From positions 248,001 through 312,000 of the forward strand of contig JACCEN010000003.1 of NCBI GenBank assembly GCA_013416435.1: a DNA stretch of 64,000 nucleotides. Reading direction: 5' to 3'. A program made the position numbers and the translations under genes. Position 1 is the stretch's first letter; the number at the start of each line of letters is the position of its first letter. The notes beneath the pieces were generated by a model, which saw nothing but the letters and a program-made list of their open reading frames with translations, made no database searches and was not told the DNA's origin. This document shows, one piece after another, positions 15,123-23,444 of the stretch. The stretch comes from Alcaligenaceae bacterium. Its GTDB lineage: Bacteria > Pseudomonadota > Gammaproteobacteria > Burkholderiales > Burkholderiaceae_B.

Positions 15123-16549
15123 TATTCACCCCCTCCCAGCAGCATCAGATATTCGCCGGTGATTTCCGTTTCAAAGGTGCCGCGCTCGAAGGGCGGCGGC
15201 ACGGTCAGCTTGTAGCTGAACAGCAGGTGCCCCAGCTCGCGCTGCGTCTGCGGGTTGCGCGCCGGGTCGAACCAGCACTCGAAGCCCAGCAGCGCGCCAT
15301 CGCCGATCAGCTTGCGGCCGAACTGGTTGACGCTTTCGACGACGCTGTCGATCAGGGATTGCGTGATCGGCATATCGACGAACTGCAGGCAGCTGTAGCG
15401 GATGGATTCGTCGATCACATCCTTGGTGCGCCGCACATTCTCGAAGTTCTTCATGTGGGTGACCGTCGGCCAGGCGGCCGTGCGATTGCCCCACAGGCGC
15501 AGACCCGTGCCGAACGAGTTGAACACCGTCGTGATGCCGACTTCGTTGAGCAGGTTGACCTCGCTGTATGGATCATCGACCCGAGCCGTCAGCGATCGCT
15601 CCAGGCCCAGCACGCCGATCAGCTCCTGGTTGGAGCTGGACCACCAGTAGCCGCGCTCATCATCAACCCGTGCGCGCAGGCCCGCCGCCCGGATGGACAG
15701 CGGCTGCAGCCGCTCGCCGCCCGTGGCGCGGTCGTACACATAGACATGGGGGTAATACAGCCTGACCCTCTCATCAGAGGTATTGAAGTTGATTTCCCCC
15801 AGCGGCCCACGGCCCGCGATCGCCTGGGCCGGCGTCGCGCCGATGGGCGCGTCTATGTACGCCAGCGCGCCTAGCGAGTTGGCCGAAGCCTTTAGCTCCT
15901 CGGAGACGGATGTCAATGTCGAGAACCCAGGCGCCAGCAGTATCTTCGGGAAAAAACCGAACAGGTTGTAGCTGTCGGGCAGCAGCTTGAGCCCAGAGCG
16001 GCGGCCGGCCACATCCACGCCGCCGATGATTTCGGTGGGCGTGATCTTGGACGGGTCGGCGTAGACGTACTCCACCATGACGGCGGACTGCGGCGTGATC
16101 GTGCCGCCAGGCAAGCGCTTGACCACACCGGACAGCGCCTGCAGCTCGTAATCCGTGCCAGCCACATAAGTGGTCTCGCCATCGACGGATTTGACTGAGG
16201 CGGACTGCAGGGCGCCGTGGTCGAGCTGCACCAGGTCGTTCAGGCCGAAGGTGTATTGCTTTGCCGGCGCGGAGTCGCGGTGAATCGCAGGGTCGAGCAC
16301 GTTGACCACAATGACGGTGCCGGCGCCGAACGCGTGAATGCCTTCGAGCGCTTCGGGAATGCCGAATCCAGGCAGATCGGGGCCGAACTGGGCATCATCG
16401 ACCTCGCCAAGAGATAGAACCAGCTCGTTCACCGGGCCGATCGGCGCGGAGCCCACCACCGCAATGACGGCGGACTTGACCACCTTGATCGCGCGCGGGC
16501 CGCGCTCGACCTCAAGGGACTCAATGCCGTGAAGATAATTTGCAGCCAT
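15122..16549 (-). CDS. Tail sheath protein (Mu gpL-like)
   Basis: This 475-aa protein has the Myoviridae sheath pattern: VKSAVIAVVGSAPIGPVNELVLS near the N-terminus, YVYADPSKITPTEIIGG, GYWWSSSNQELIGVLGLERSLTARVDDP, and a C-terminal FVDMPITQSLIDSVVESVNQFGRKLIGDGALLG. The GYWxxxSNxxxxG segment is characteristic. It is the contractile sheath. It is flanked by the DUF2635-type gene and the tube gene in Mu order. Confidence 0.92.
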   Translation of the reverse strand: MAANYLHGIESLEVERGPRAIKVVKSAVIAVVGSAPIGPVNELVLSLGEVDDAQFGPDLPGFGIPEALEGIHAFGAGTVIVVNVLDPAIHRDSAPAKQYTFGLNDLVQLDHGALQSASVKSVDGETTYVAGTDYELQALSGVVKRLPGGTITPQSAVMVEYVYADPSKITPTEIIGGVDVAGRRSGLKLLPDSYNLFGFFPKILLAPGFSTLTSVSEELKASANSLGALAYIDAPIGATPAQAIAGRGPLGEINFNTSDERVRLYYPHVYVYDRATGGERLQPLSIRAAGLRARVDDERGYWWSSSNQELIGVLGLERSLTARVDDPYSEVNLLNEVGITTVFNSFGTGLRLWGNRTAAWPTVTHMKNFENVRRTKDVIDESIRYSCLQFVDMPITQSLIDSVVESVNQFGRKLIGDGALLGFECWFDPARNPQTQRELGHLLFSYKLTVPPPFERGTFETEITGEYLMLLGGGE

Positions 16550-16764
16550 TATTTCCCCCCTTTGGTGGCTGTGGACGGTGCCCGGGCGGGCTTGGCCGGC
16601 ACGGGGCTGAGATAGCCCAGGGCCTGCAGCGATTCGGTGTAGCCATGCCCCGCCGGCAGCTCGACGACAGCACCGGGCACGAGCGCAACATCCAGCACAC
16701 CCCCCTCATGCCGCACCGATGCCGCAGACCGGGGCCCACGGTAGAGATACGAAGTCAGTTTCAT
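16549..16764 (-). CDS. DUF2635-type small phage protein (Mu gp38-like)
   Basis: This 71-aa protein (start MKLTSYLYRGPRSAASVRH) has a short beta-rich domain (VLDVALVPGAVVELPAGHGYTESLQALGYL) and a basic tail. Small proteins of this type sit just before the sheath in Mu-like phages; their function is unknown. The ATG at 16764-16762 overlaps the TGA of the preceding gene as ATGA. A longer open frame upstream lies wholly over the gp37-like gene and was not used. Confidence 0.75.
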   Translation of the reverse strand: MKLTSYLYRGPRSAASVRHEGGVLDVALVPGAVVELPAGHGYTESLQALGYLSPVPAKPARAPSTATKGGK

Positions 16765-17231
16765 GATCGATCCTCGAATGAGATTTCTTGAAGCAAGGGG
16801 TCGTCGCCAGGCTCCACCACCTGCACTTGCGTCGTTGTTGTTGCGTACTTCTGGGCGTACTGCCACAAGCCGTTCACCTGACCCAGGAAGGTCTCCTCGG
16901 ACGGCGCCAGCGGCACCGTGCAGTGCGGCGGGCACCAGCCGGTCAGGCTGGCCCGGATTTGATCCAGGTAGCCCACGACGCCCTGGGGGCCGTTGAGCTT
17001 GCGAAAGACGAATGTCAGCGGCAGCACGATGCGGCGGTCCTGGAACACCGCGTCTGTCGCATCGCTATCAGGGAAACGCGAACCACTGAACGCGACCAGG
17101 ATCGCGCCCACAGGGTGATTCAGCCGATAGGCCTGCGGGTTCTCCGGGAAAAGCTCCACGGCGAGCGCCCGGCCAAAGCCCGTCGCGAGACGGGCGACCA
17201 CGGCATCCAGGATTGCGGGCGTCTGGCTCAT
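16761..17231 (-). CDS. Mu gp37-family tail terminator-like protein
   Basis: This 156-aa protein matches the gp37 family of Mu-like phages: TPAILDAVVARLATGFGRALAVELFPENPQAYRLNHPVGAILVAFSGSRF, then RIVLPLTFVFRKLNGPQGVVGYLDQIRASLTGW. Proteins here are thought to cap the tail or join it to the head. It overlaps its neighbours by 1 and 4 bp. Confidence 0.8.
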   Translation of the reverse strand: MSQTPAILDAVVARLATGFGRALAVELFPENPQAYRLNHPVGAILVAFSGSRFPDSDATDAVFQDRRIVLPLTFVFRKLNGPQGVVGYLDQIRASLTGWCPPHCTVPLAPSEETFLGQVNGLWQYAQKYATTTTQVQVVEPGDDPLLQEISFEDRS

Positions 17232-17662
17232 CAGTACGCCCTCCAGGCCGCATCGCCGAACTGCTTGCGCCGCGACCGAACCCGGATTTCCCCCGGCTCA
17301 GGCGCTGCCTGGCCGGTTGGTACGCCCAGGGTGATGACGCCGTCGCGGACGTGCTCCAGTAGCCGCACGGTGGTCTTGTGAGCGTCACGCACCGCATCAG
17401 GAATGCCGCCCTCCGGGCGCCGGGCATACAGCTCGTAGCGCAGCAGGTGAATCGCTGCGCCCTGCAGAATGGTCGGCACCGGATCGAAGGGCAGCGTGTA
17501 GCGACCCCGCATGTAGCCATCGATCAGCTCCTCCACGGCCGCCACCAGGCCCAGCAGCACCGACTCATCCGGGGCGAGCGCCGCCGGGTCGTCATTGGTG
17601 AGCTGTAGCAAGGTGGCGGCGGGAATCGCCGCATCGATGGCCGGGCGAGTGGTGTATCGCAT
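17231..17662 (-). CDS. DUF1320 (Mu gp36-like) head-tail connector protein
   Basis: This 143-aa protein begins MRYTTRPAIDAAIPAATLLQLTNDD and contains VAAVEELIDGYMRGRYTLPF and AIHLLRYELYARRPEG, the DUF1320 pattern. It is placed between the capsid and the gp37-like gene as in Mu and is probably an adaptor between portal and tail. Confidence 0.85.
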   Translation of the reverse strand: MRYTTRPAIDAAIPAATLLQLTNDDPAALAPDESVLLGLVAAVEELIDGYMRGRYTLPFDPVPTILQGAAIHLLRYELYARRPEGGIPDAVRDAHKTTVRLLEHVRDGVITLGVPTGQAAPEPGEIRVRSRRKQFGDAAWRAY

Positions 17663-17663
17663 A

Positions 17664-18644
17664 TCAGGTCGCCTTCAGCTCCACCAGCGCTTCCGGGTAC
17701 ATGCACATGCACAGGGGATTAGCCTGCGCCTCGACGTCCCAGCCCTTGCCCATACGGCGCTCCTCGGCCTTGGCGTAGAACGGCTGGCCGAGGGTGTTGA
17801 CCGTTTCGTTGTAGTTGGCTGGCGCATTGAACGTGCGGAACACGCCCTTGGCGATCGGGAACACCTGCGCGATGTCGGTCGGAATGAAGCGCTGGCCGCT
17901 GATCGTTACGTCGTACTCCATGAAGGTGATGCCGCCGAACGTGAAGCCATTACGCACATCTCCGCCGATGCGGTCCTGCGCCTCCTGCCAGTTCGCAAAC
18001 GCTTTTTGCACGTTCGCATGGCCGGTGAAGGCATCAAAGAAGTCTGGGCCCACAAAGGCAGCAAAGCCGGTAACGGCCACGCCGTTGAGTTTCTTTTCCG
18101 CGTGGCGCTTGGCCTCCATGCACCCGGCGCGTACGTCCGTGCCGGCAACAGACAGGGCGATGTTCGACTTCTTCTGCGTGACGCCGAAGGCGGCATACAG
18201 ATCCTCGATCAGCTTGCCATCCGCATCGAGCAGCTTGCCGCGCAACGCACCGACGCGCTGATACTCGCGAGTCGCCTCGATGCTGTTCTTGAGCTCCTGC
18301 AGGTGATCGTTGATGATCGCCGCCTGGTTCTGAATCGGCGCTTCCGAGCCGAAGCCGGCGACGCCCTGGATTTGACCGGGCAGCAGCGGACGGGACAGCG
18401 GCAGGTGCAGCGTCTCAAACGTGCGGCGGCGGCGGGTGCCGGGCTTGCTTTGCGAAGGGTCGGCATCGCGCGAGATGTTGGGCACCAGGATCAGGCGCCC
18501 CTCGTACTCGTCGATCGTCACCGAGGTGGTGGTCACCCCTTTTTCGTCGAAGATGCCCAGGGCGGCCACCTTGCCAGGCACCGCCGGCAGTTTGTTAATC
18601 GCCGCCGTCAGGCTGGTTATTGTGAAAAGGTCTTGCAGATTCAT
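17664..18644 (-). CDS. Major capsid protein, lambda gpE family
   Basis: This 326-aa protein resembles the lambda E-type capsid family rather than Mu gpT. It has SRDADPSQSKPGTRRRRTFETLHLPL, then FVGPDFFDAFTGHANVQKAFANWQ and GFTFGGITFMEYDVTISGQRFIP, and ends with AQANPLCMCMYPEALVELKAT. It is predicted to build the icosahedral head with the decoration protein upstream. This is a mosaic head module within an otherwise Mu-type late region. Confidence 0.88.
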   Translation of the reverse strand: MNLQDLFTITSLTAAINKLPAVPGKVAALGIFDEKGVTTTSVTIDEYEGRLILVPNISRDADPSQSKPGTRRRRTFETLHLPLSRPLLPGQIQGVAGFGSEAPIQNQAAIINDHLQELKNSIEATREYQRVGALRGKLLDADGKLIEDLYAAFGVTQKKSNIALSVAGTDVRAGCMEAKRHAEKKLNGVAVTGFAAFVGPDFFDAFTGHANVQKAFANWQEAQDRIGGDVRNGFTFGGITFMEYDVTISGQRFIPTDIAQVFPIAKGVFRTFNAPANYNETVNTLGQPFYAKAEERRMGKGWDVEAQANPLCMCMYPEALVELKAT

Positions 18645-18664
18645 ATTCGCTCCAGTGGTGAAAT

Positions 18665-19039
18665 TCAGACCTGCGCCACGGCAACAATGCCAAGCGCATC
18701 CAGCTCAGCCAGCGCCGCTGTCGTTTGTGGCTCGGTGGCGCCCGCAGGCCACACCAGCGCATCGAGCGCGACCACAGCGCCGCGCTTGATGATCACGCGC
18801 GATGTTGCGTCGGCGGCCGTTGCATCGACGGTTTCGCCCAACACGGCCACCGCCTTCTTCGCGGCGCCGGTTCCAGCTAGGTCGACCGCCTGGTACTTGC
18901 CGCTCACCAGCGCCAGCACCGTCCCCATGGGGTATGCGGCGCCAGTGGCGAGCACGCCGGCGCCCTTGGTCCAGCCGGCCATTACTTCCTGCAGCAGCAG
19001 GTCGCCCAACTTCTTGGGCATTACATGCGTCGTCGCCAT
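18665..19039 (-). CDS. Head decoration protein, lambda gpD-like
   Basis: This 124-aa protein resembles the HDPD/lambda D family: GVLATGAAYPMGTVLALVSGKYQAVDLAGTGAAKKAVAVLGETVDA, then a beta-rich core with RVIIKRGAVVALDALVW. D-type trimers stabilise an expanded capsid. It sits directly upstream of the E-type capsid gene, the usual pairing. Confidence 0.85.
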   Translation of the reverse strand: MATTHVMPKKLGDLLLQEVMAGWTKGAGVLATGAAYPMGTVLALVSGKYQAVDLAGTGAAKKAVAVLGETVDATAADATSRVIIKRGAVVALDALVWPAGATEPQTTAALAELDALGIVAVAQV

Positions 19040-19050
19040 CTCAGCGCTCC

Positions 19051-20109
19051 TTAGGGTTTGCTGCGGGCCTCAGCATCGGCCAGCAGCGGATTGACGGATT
19101 CAGGGTTGCTCGCGCGGTGCGTCGTGGCCTGCTCGGAGAAGCTCACAGCCCCAGACAGCTCGGAAAACACGGCGCGCAGCGCAGCGCTCAGCGGCTGCTT
19201 TGCGGCGCCTTCGCCGAACTCCAGCGGCGCATCCGGGTTGGCTTCGGAGAAGTCCAGCGCGGCCACCACGACATCCAGGTGCGCAGGCTTCATCCCGGCC
19301 GCGACCAGACCTTCCGCAAATTGAACGTTCGCAGCATGCGCATCAGCGCGCTTGCGCTGCTCCTCCTGTTCGAGCTTCTCCTTGAGACGCGCATTCTCCA
19401 CTTCGAGCGCCTGGGCACGTTCTTTCTCACTCACGGACATCTCCTGTTTGTTAGGTTGGTGTTCGGTAAATGCCACCCCGCCTTCCGGCGCAGCAGCGGA
19501 TTGGGGAGCCTCACGCGAAGCGCGGGCGGCGTCAGCCAGGCTGTCGATCTCCCACCCCGGCACGACGCGATCGGCCGTGTCCTGGCCAAACTGCGCGATG
19601 AGCCACTCACGCATCCGACGCCACAGGCCGGAGCCGATCTCAAGGCCCATATCGGCGAACTCGATGACACCTTCCTCGGCCTCACTGAACTCAACGGGAC
19701 GCAGGCCCTTGATGGAGGGCGGCTGCGCACCCAGGAAGCCGACGTGGCGCAGGTAGTACACCCCTGGCTTCGGGTTGCCTGGCGCATCGGGCTGATAGAA
19801 GCTTGCAGACACCTTCTTGAAGCGGCCCGCGCCCACCATCTCGGCGAACGCGGCATCGACCTGGTGCAGCTGGGCATGCATGCCCTGGCCGTCGGTGGCA
19901 AGCGATTGCACCCAGCCATAGGCCGGTGCATCGTGGCGAGGATGCCCCACGACCACTGGCGCCTCATGCAGCGACGGGTCGTAGGCGGCAACGCTGGCCG
20001 CCAGGTCGGACTCGCCGAACACGACGGACTGCCCCGACATTGCGGTGTGGGTGCCTGGCTGGAAAATATGGACGGATTTCATCGACTCGGATGCTCGGCA
20101 ATCGGACAT
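19051..20109 (-). CDS. Capsid maturation protease with internal scaffold (Mu gpI-like)
   Basis: This 352-aa protein has a gpI-like protease half: FQPGTHTAMSGQSVVFGESDLAASVAAYDP, EAPVVVGHPRHDAPAYGWVQSL, then FKKVSASFYQP with a probable nucleophile serine. Its second half is charged and helical (KERAQALEVENARLKEKLEQEEQRKRAD). In Mu the second half is also made alone as scaffold Z from an internal start, and ATG 19440 is a candidate here. The start is uncertain between 20109 and 20082, and neither has a strong ribosome site. It leads the head operon behind palindrome C. Confidence 0.83.
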   Translation of the reverse strand: MSDCRASESMKSVHIFQPGTHTAMSGQSVVFGESDLAASVAAYDPSLHEAPVVVGHPRHDAPAYGWVQSLATDGQGMHAQLHQVDAAFAEMVGAGRFKKVSASFYQPDAPGNPKPGVYYLRHVGFLGAQPPSIKGLRPVEFSEAEEGVIEFADMGLEIGSGLWRRMREWLIAQFGQDTADRVVPGWEIDSLADAARASREAPQSAAAPEGGVAFTEHQPNKQEMSVSEKERAQALEVENARLKEKLEQEEQRKRADAHAANVQFAEGLVAAGMKPAHLDVVVAALDFSEANPDAPLEFGEGAAKQPLSAALRAVFSELSGAVSFSEQATTHRASNPESVNPLLADAEARSKP

Positions 20110-20140
20110 GCCTGGAGTCTGATGGATGACAGCGAGGGAA

Positions 20141-20161
20141 TCTTTTAATGGTGTTTAAAGA
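20141..20161 (-). promoter_or_regulatory. Late-promoter palindrome, copy C (before protease/head block)
   Basis: TCTTTTAA-TGGTG-TTTAAAGA lies 31 bp before ATG 20109. It is in the about 220-bp gap between the virion morphogenesis gene and the protease, matching the position of the Mu PI promoter. A weak -10-like CATCAG starts 17 bases downstream. Confidence 0.7.
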
Positions 20162-20330
20162 TTCCACCGTGCTGCGGTGGAACCCCGGGCGGCGAAGGCG
20201 CCCGCGCTGGCCGCCGCCGACCGCCTTACAACGGCTTTACAAGCCTTTATAAACGCCGCAGAACGTCAAACCAGGGTATCGGGCCGCATTCGAGGCAGAA
20301 ACGCCGCCACGGCCCTGTTTTGCCGAGCGG
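20162..20330. other. Intergenic gap between gpG-like gene and palindrome C
   Basis: This stretch has no credible gene. It includes CGGCTTTACAAGCCTTTATAAACGCCG-like AT-rich islands around 20230-20255 and a GC-rich remainder. A terminator for the upstream block would be expected here, but I see no clear stem followed by a T-run in minus orientation. Confidence 0.4.
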
Positions 20331-20792
20331 CTATTTTGTGCCCGCCGCCATGGCGATGTGGTCGGTAATGATCTCGACGATTTCATCCTCGTCGTCTTCG
20401 GACAGGCCAATAAAGGGCCGCGCCGGGATATCGCCCCAGAGGTGCGGAAACTCGGAGCGCAACCCGCCGAACTGCTGCATTGCTGCGTACTCCATCATGC
20501 TGCCCACACGCAGAGCATCGGTGTCGAGCTGATAGGCATGCTGGGTGCGTAGAGTCAGGCTGCGCTCTGCCCCCACCAGCGGCTCATCGAAACCCTTGCG
20601 CCCAACGGTCGCCGCCGCGTTGCTCTGCCACTTCGAGCCATCCGGCGCCTTCTTGTCGGCAAACCGTTCGTCGATGCTCAGCAGCTGCGCCTCGCCGATG
20701 TTCTTCAGCGCCGGGCCCAGATCGCCCGTCGCGCGCTCCAGCGCCTCGAAAGCGTCATCAAGGCGATCGGTGGCAAGTTCGATTTTGATCAT
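20331..20792 (-). CDS. Virion morphogenesis protein (Mu gpG-like)
   Basis: This 153-aa protein fits the phage virion morphogenesis family: LDDAFEALERATGDLGPALKNIGEAQLLSIDERFADKKAPDGSKWQ, and a C-terminal PARPFIGLSEDDEDEIVEIITDHI. Mu gpG is needed for joining tails to heads. It closes the packaging/portal block. Confidence 0.87.
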   Translation of the reverse strand: MIKIELATDRLDDAFEALERATGDLGPALKNIGEAQLLSIDERFADKKAPDGSKWQSNAAATVGRKGFDEPLVGAERSLTLRTQHAYQLDTDALRVGSMMEYAAMQQFGGLRSEFPHLWGDIPARPFIGLSEDDEDEIVEIITDHIAMAAGTK

Positions 20793-20803
20793 GCTGGCCG
20801 CCC

Positions 20804-21964
20804 CTAGCGCATGCGATTGGATGGTGACGGCCTGGCGGCATCCTCGCCCCTGAAAAGGGTGGCGAAGTAGGCGCGCTTGCCATCCTGCGCACGCGTCAGC
20901 ACGAGCCGGTACACCGCGCCCGCGATCGACGTGTAGACCAGCCGATCGCGGCCCTGGCGGTACACCTCGCCCTGGTCAATGATCTGCTGTATGCGCCTGT
21001 GATCCGCCACGGTCAAACCAGGATGCAGCCGAGCATGCGCAGCGAGACCCTCTTGAGACAGCAGCACCACCGGAGACTCGGCGCCGATAGCCACCCGATC
21101 CGCATCGCGCAGCACCGCCACAGGGAACTCACCATCGATATCGCCCAGCACAAAGCGGGCGAAGATATCGGCTTTCACCAGCGCCTGCACATTCAGGCGC
21201 GCGATCTCGTTATCCAGCGTCTCGAGCCGAGTGGTGCGACTGGCCAGCGCGCGCGTGGCAGCGGCCTGTTTGCCGGGCGCATAGTCCCACCCGTACTGCA
21301 CGCCCTGGGGCAGCACATGCACCTGGCCGGTGCGGCCATCCACGTGCTCGTACGTTTCCAGAGGTGGTGTGCGGTCCGGCCCAGCCTTACCCATGCGACG
21401 CAAGCGCCGCTCGTTGACCGGCACCCATTGGCACTTGCAGCCAAAGCCCATCGGCGTGGCATGCGCCGCCACCCATGGATCATCCCGGCGCAGCACCATG
21501 CCATTCCAGGCGCGGTGATGCAGGCGCGGGTTCTCGGTGCTGCGGTGGCGAAACATGACATAGGGGTTGTAGCGGGCCACGTCCGGGTCATCCATCTGCG
21601 CCTGGCGCCCGGCTGCGTGGCTGGTGCGCAAGTTGGTGCTGTAGATCACCCGCGTGCGCCAGGCCGTGCCGTCCACCGATTCCGAGCCCGTCCAGCCCGT
21701 CCATCCGCGCTGCGCGACGATCCGGTCGAACTCGCCCCGGAACCACTGAATGCTCTTGCCCTCGTCGATGGACTTCTGGATGGCCTCCTTCAGGTCGGCA
21801 ACCAGGTCGGCCTTCATGGCGCCCGCCACGATGAACCCGGCGTCGTGCTGGTCCCGCAGCAGATCATCCCATCGCTCAGACGGCAGCGCGACCTTGCGCC
21901 GGAAGAACTCCGACTGCTCTGCAAAGGGCTTACGAAACGTCGCCTGAATGGAGGCGTCAGCCAT
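20804..21964 (-). CDS. Head morphogenesis protein (Mu gpF / SPP1 gp7-like)
   Basis: This protein of about 386 aa has the minor head protein pattern: FRRKVALPSERWDDLLRDQHDAGFIVAGAMKADLVADLKEAIQKSIDEG, followed by RTRVIYSTNLRTSHAAGR, HRSTENPRLHHRAWNGMVLRRDDPWVAAHATPMGFGCKCQW. The C-terminal part (LVYTSIAGAVYRLVLTRAQDGKRAYFATLF) resembles a barnase-EndoU-type phage nuclease/peptidase-like extension. The start is MADASIQ at 21964, overlapping the portal stop by 8 bp; upstream codons are out-of-frame portal sequence. Confidence 0.88.
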   Translation of the reverse strand: MADASIQATFRKPFAEQSEFFRRKVALPSERWDDLLRDQHDAGFIVAGAMKADLVADLKEAIQKSIDEGKSIQWFRGEFDRIVAQRGWTGWTGSESVDGTAWRTRVIYSTNLRTSHAAGRQAQMDDPDVARYNPYVMFRHRSTENPRLHHRAWNGMVLRRDDPWVAAHATPMGFGCKCQWVPVNERRLRRMGKAGPDRTPPLETYEHVDGRTGQVHVLPQGVQYGWDYAPGKQAAATRALASRTTRLETLDNEIARLNVQALVKADIFARFVLGDIDGEFPVAVLRDADRVAIGAESPVVLLSQEGLAAHARLHPGLTVADHRRIQQIIDQGEVYRQGRDRLVYTSIAGAVYRLVLTRAQDGKRAYFATLFRGEDAARPSPSNRMR

Positions 21965-23444
21965 CTTGCACCTCGTCGGCGAGCTGCGCGCGGCCGGCCA
22001 GGTCGGCCGCCGCAAAGGCCAGCCCCATGACTTCGGTCAGGCCCGATTCATCCAGGTCGGAGAACTCAGCCAGCAGGCGGGCCTGCAGCGTCTGCAGATC
22101 AGGCGCAGACTCGACCAGGCCGGCGATGCGCGAGAGCCAGCCATCCACCACCGGCTGCGCCTGCCGCGCCAGCTCGGGCGCGGCGATATCGGCATAGTCG
22201 GGATTGGAGCCGGCCTCGGCAAAGGCGAGCCCGGGCGCGGCGTGCGGCGCGCGCGGCGTCTCGTCGATGTCGCCATCCTGCAGGCCATAGGTGCGCTTCC
22301 AGTAGGCATTGGTGAACCGCAGGCCGGCACCGCTGAGCACCTGGTCGCGCTCGGCCTGTGTCTTGTCGATGACCTCCTGCTCCCACATGGCGTAGAGCGG
22401 CGCATCAACCGACTCGCCGAAATTCACATCGACCACCAGGCGGATCATCTGGTTCAGTGCAGCGAGCACGATGCCCTTGTCGCCGTCGCGGATGTCCTTG
22501 GCCACCTCGGCGCCGGCCGTGGCGCTGGCGCGGTTCGCGTCTTTCTCGGTCGTCTGGTCCTGGCCCAGCAGCGCGACGTTAACGTCACTGCGGCAGTACT
22601 CCAGCAGCGACCGGTACACATCGGCGCTGGCGCCCTTGCCGGTCGCCTCTTTGATTTCGATGCTGGAGTCGTCGGGTATGGCGGCCACGGCGTCCTGCAC
22701 CATGGCCTCTAGGCTGTCGAGCAGCAGATCGGTCTCGCGATCATCCGCGCCGCGCGGATGCTTGCCCACCACCCAGGGCGCGCCGTACTTCTCGGTGAAC
22801 TGCACCCAGAACTTCAGGCCGCCTTTCAGAAAGGTTCCCGGCCAGAAGCACATGGCCAAGTCGGGTGAACCGTACGGGTTGGCATACGTGGCATCCTGCC
22901 TGGCCACAACAAAGCGCACCGGATCACACAGTTCGCCATCCCGGCCGGCGTCCTGCGCGAGAAAGCGCAAGGCGTTGTTACGATCGTAGCGGAACCACTC
23001 GGCGGGCTTGCCCAACACGTCCTCGGGCACCGTCACGCGGCCCAGCGGGCGCCACATCAGCTCCACCGGCTGATATCCGAATAGCGGCGCATCGAGCAGC
23101 TCGCGAATGACGCGATCCATCTCCAGGTCGTCTAGCCAGTCGCCGATGAACCGGAAGACCGCTTCGGGCGATGTCTCGCGTCGAAGCCCGCGCTCCAGGC
23201 CCAGCACCGCCGCCTTGCGCCGGCGCACATTGCCACCTATGCGTGGCTGGCTCAGCAGGTCGCGGTACGTGGCGACATCCTTGCCCGCAGCCTTCAGTAT
23301 CGGGTCGGGGTTGGGCAGGTCCAGGCTGCCGAACCCGCCCGTGACGCGAGCGCGGGTTGCCACATGCTGCTGCACCAGGCGCTTCTTTTCGATCTCGGCA
23401 AAGCTCACAAACCGGGTCGGGCTGACCCACATTCCTTGTTTCAT
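21957..23444 (-). CDS. Portal protein (DUF935, Mu gp29-like)
   Basis: This 495-aa protein matches the DUF935 portal family: LRFLAQDAGRDGELCDPVRFVVARQDATYANPYGSPDLAMCFWPGTFLKGGLKFWVQFTEKYGAPWVVGK, then IEIKEATGKGASADVYRSLLEYCRSDVNVALLGQDQTTE. It is the dodecameric DNA gate of the head. The gene starts next to the stop of the terminase gene. It is immediately followed by the gpF-like gene, as in Mu. Confidence 0.92.
   Translation of the reverse strand: MKQGMWVSPTRFVSFAEIEKKRLVQQHVATRARVTGGFGSLDLPNPDPILKAAGKDVATYRDLLSQPRIGGNVRRRKAAVLGLERGLRRETSPEAVFRFIGDWLDDLEMDRVIRELLDAPLFGYQPVELMWRPLGRVTVPEDVLGKPAEWFRYDRNNALRFLAQDAGRDGELCDPVRFVVARQDATYANPYGSPDLAMCFWPGTFLKGGLKFWVQFTEKYGAPWVVGKHPRGADDRETDLLLDSLEAMVQDAVAAIPDDSSIEIKEATGKGASADVYRSLLEYCRSDVNVALLGQDQTTEKDANRASATAGAEVAKDIRDGDKGIVLAALNQMIRLVVDVNFGESVDAPLYAMWEQEVIDKTQAERDQVLSGAGLRFTNAYWKRTYGLQDGDIDETPRAPHAAPGLAFAEAGSNPDYADIAAPELARQAQPVVDGWLSRIAGLVESAPDLQTLQARLLAEFSDLDESGLTEVMGLAFAAADLAGRAQLADEVQDG

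Noticed and set aside
17595-19094. 499-codon + frame opposite capsid genes
   Set aside because: It is a mirror of the capsid and decoration genes, which are clearly real on the minus strand.
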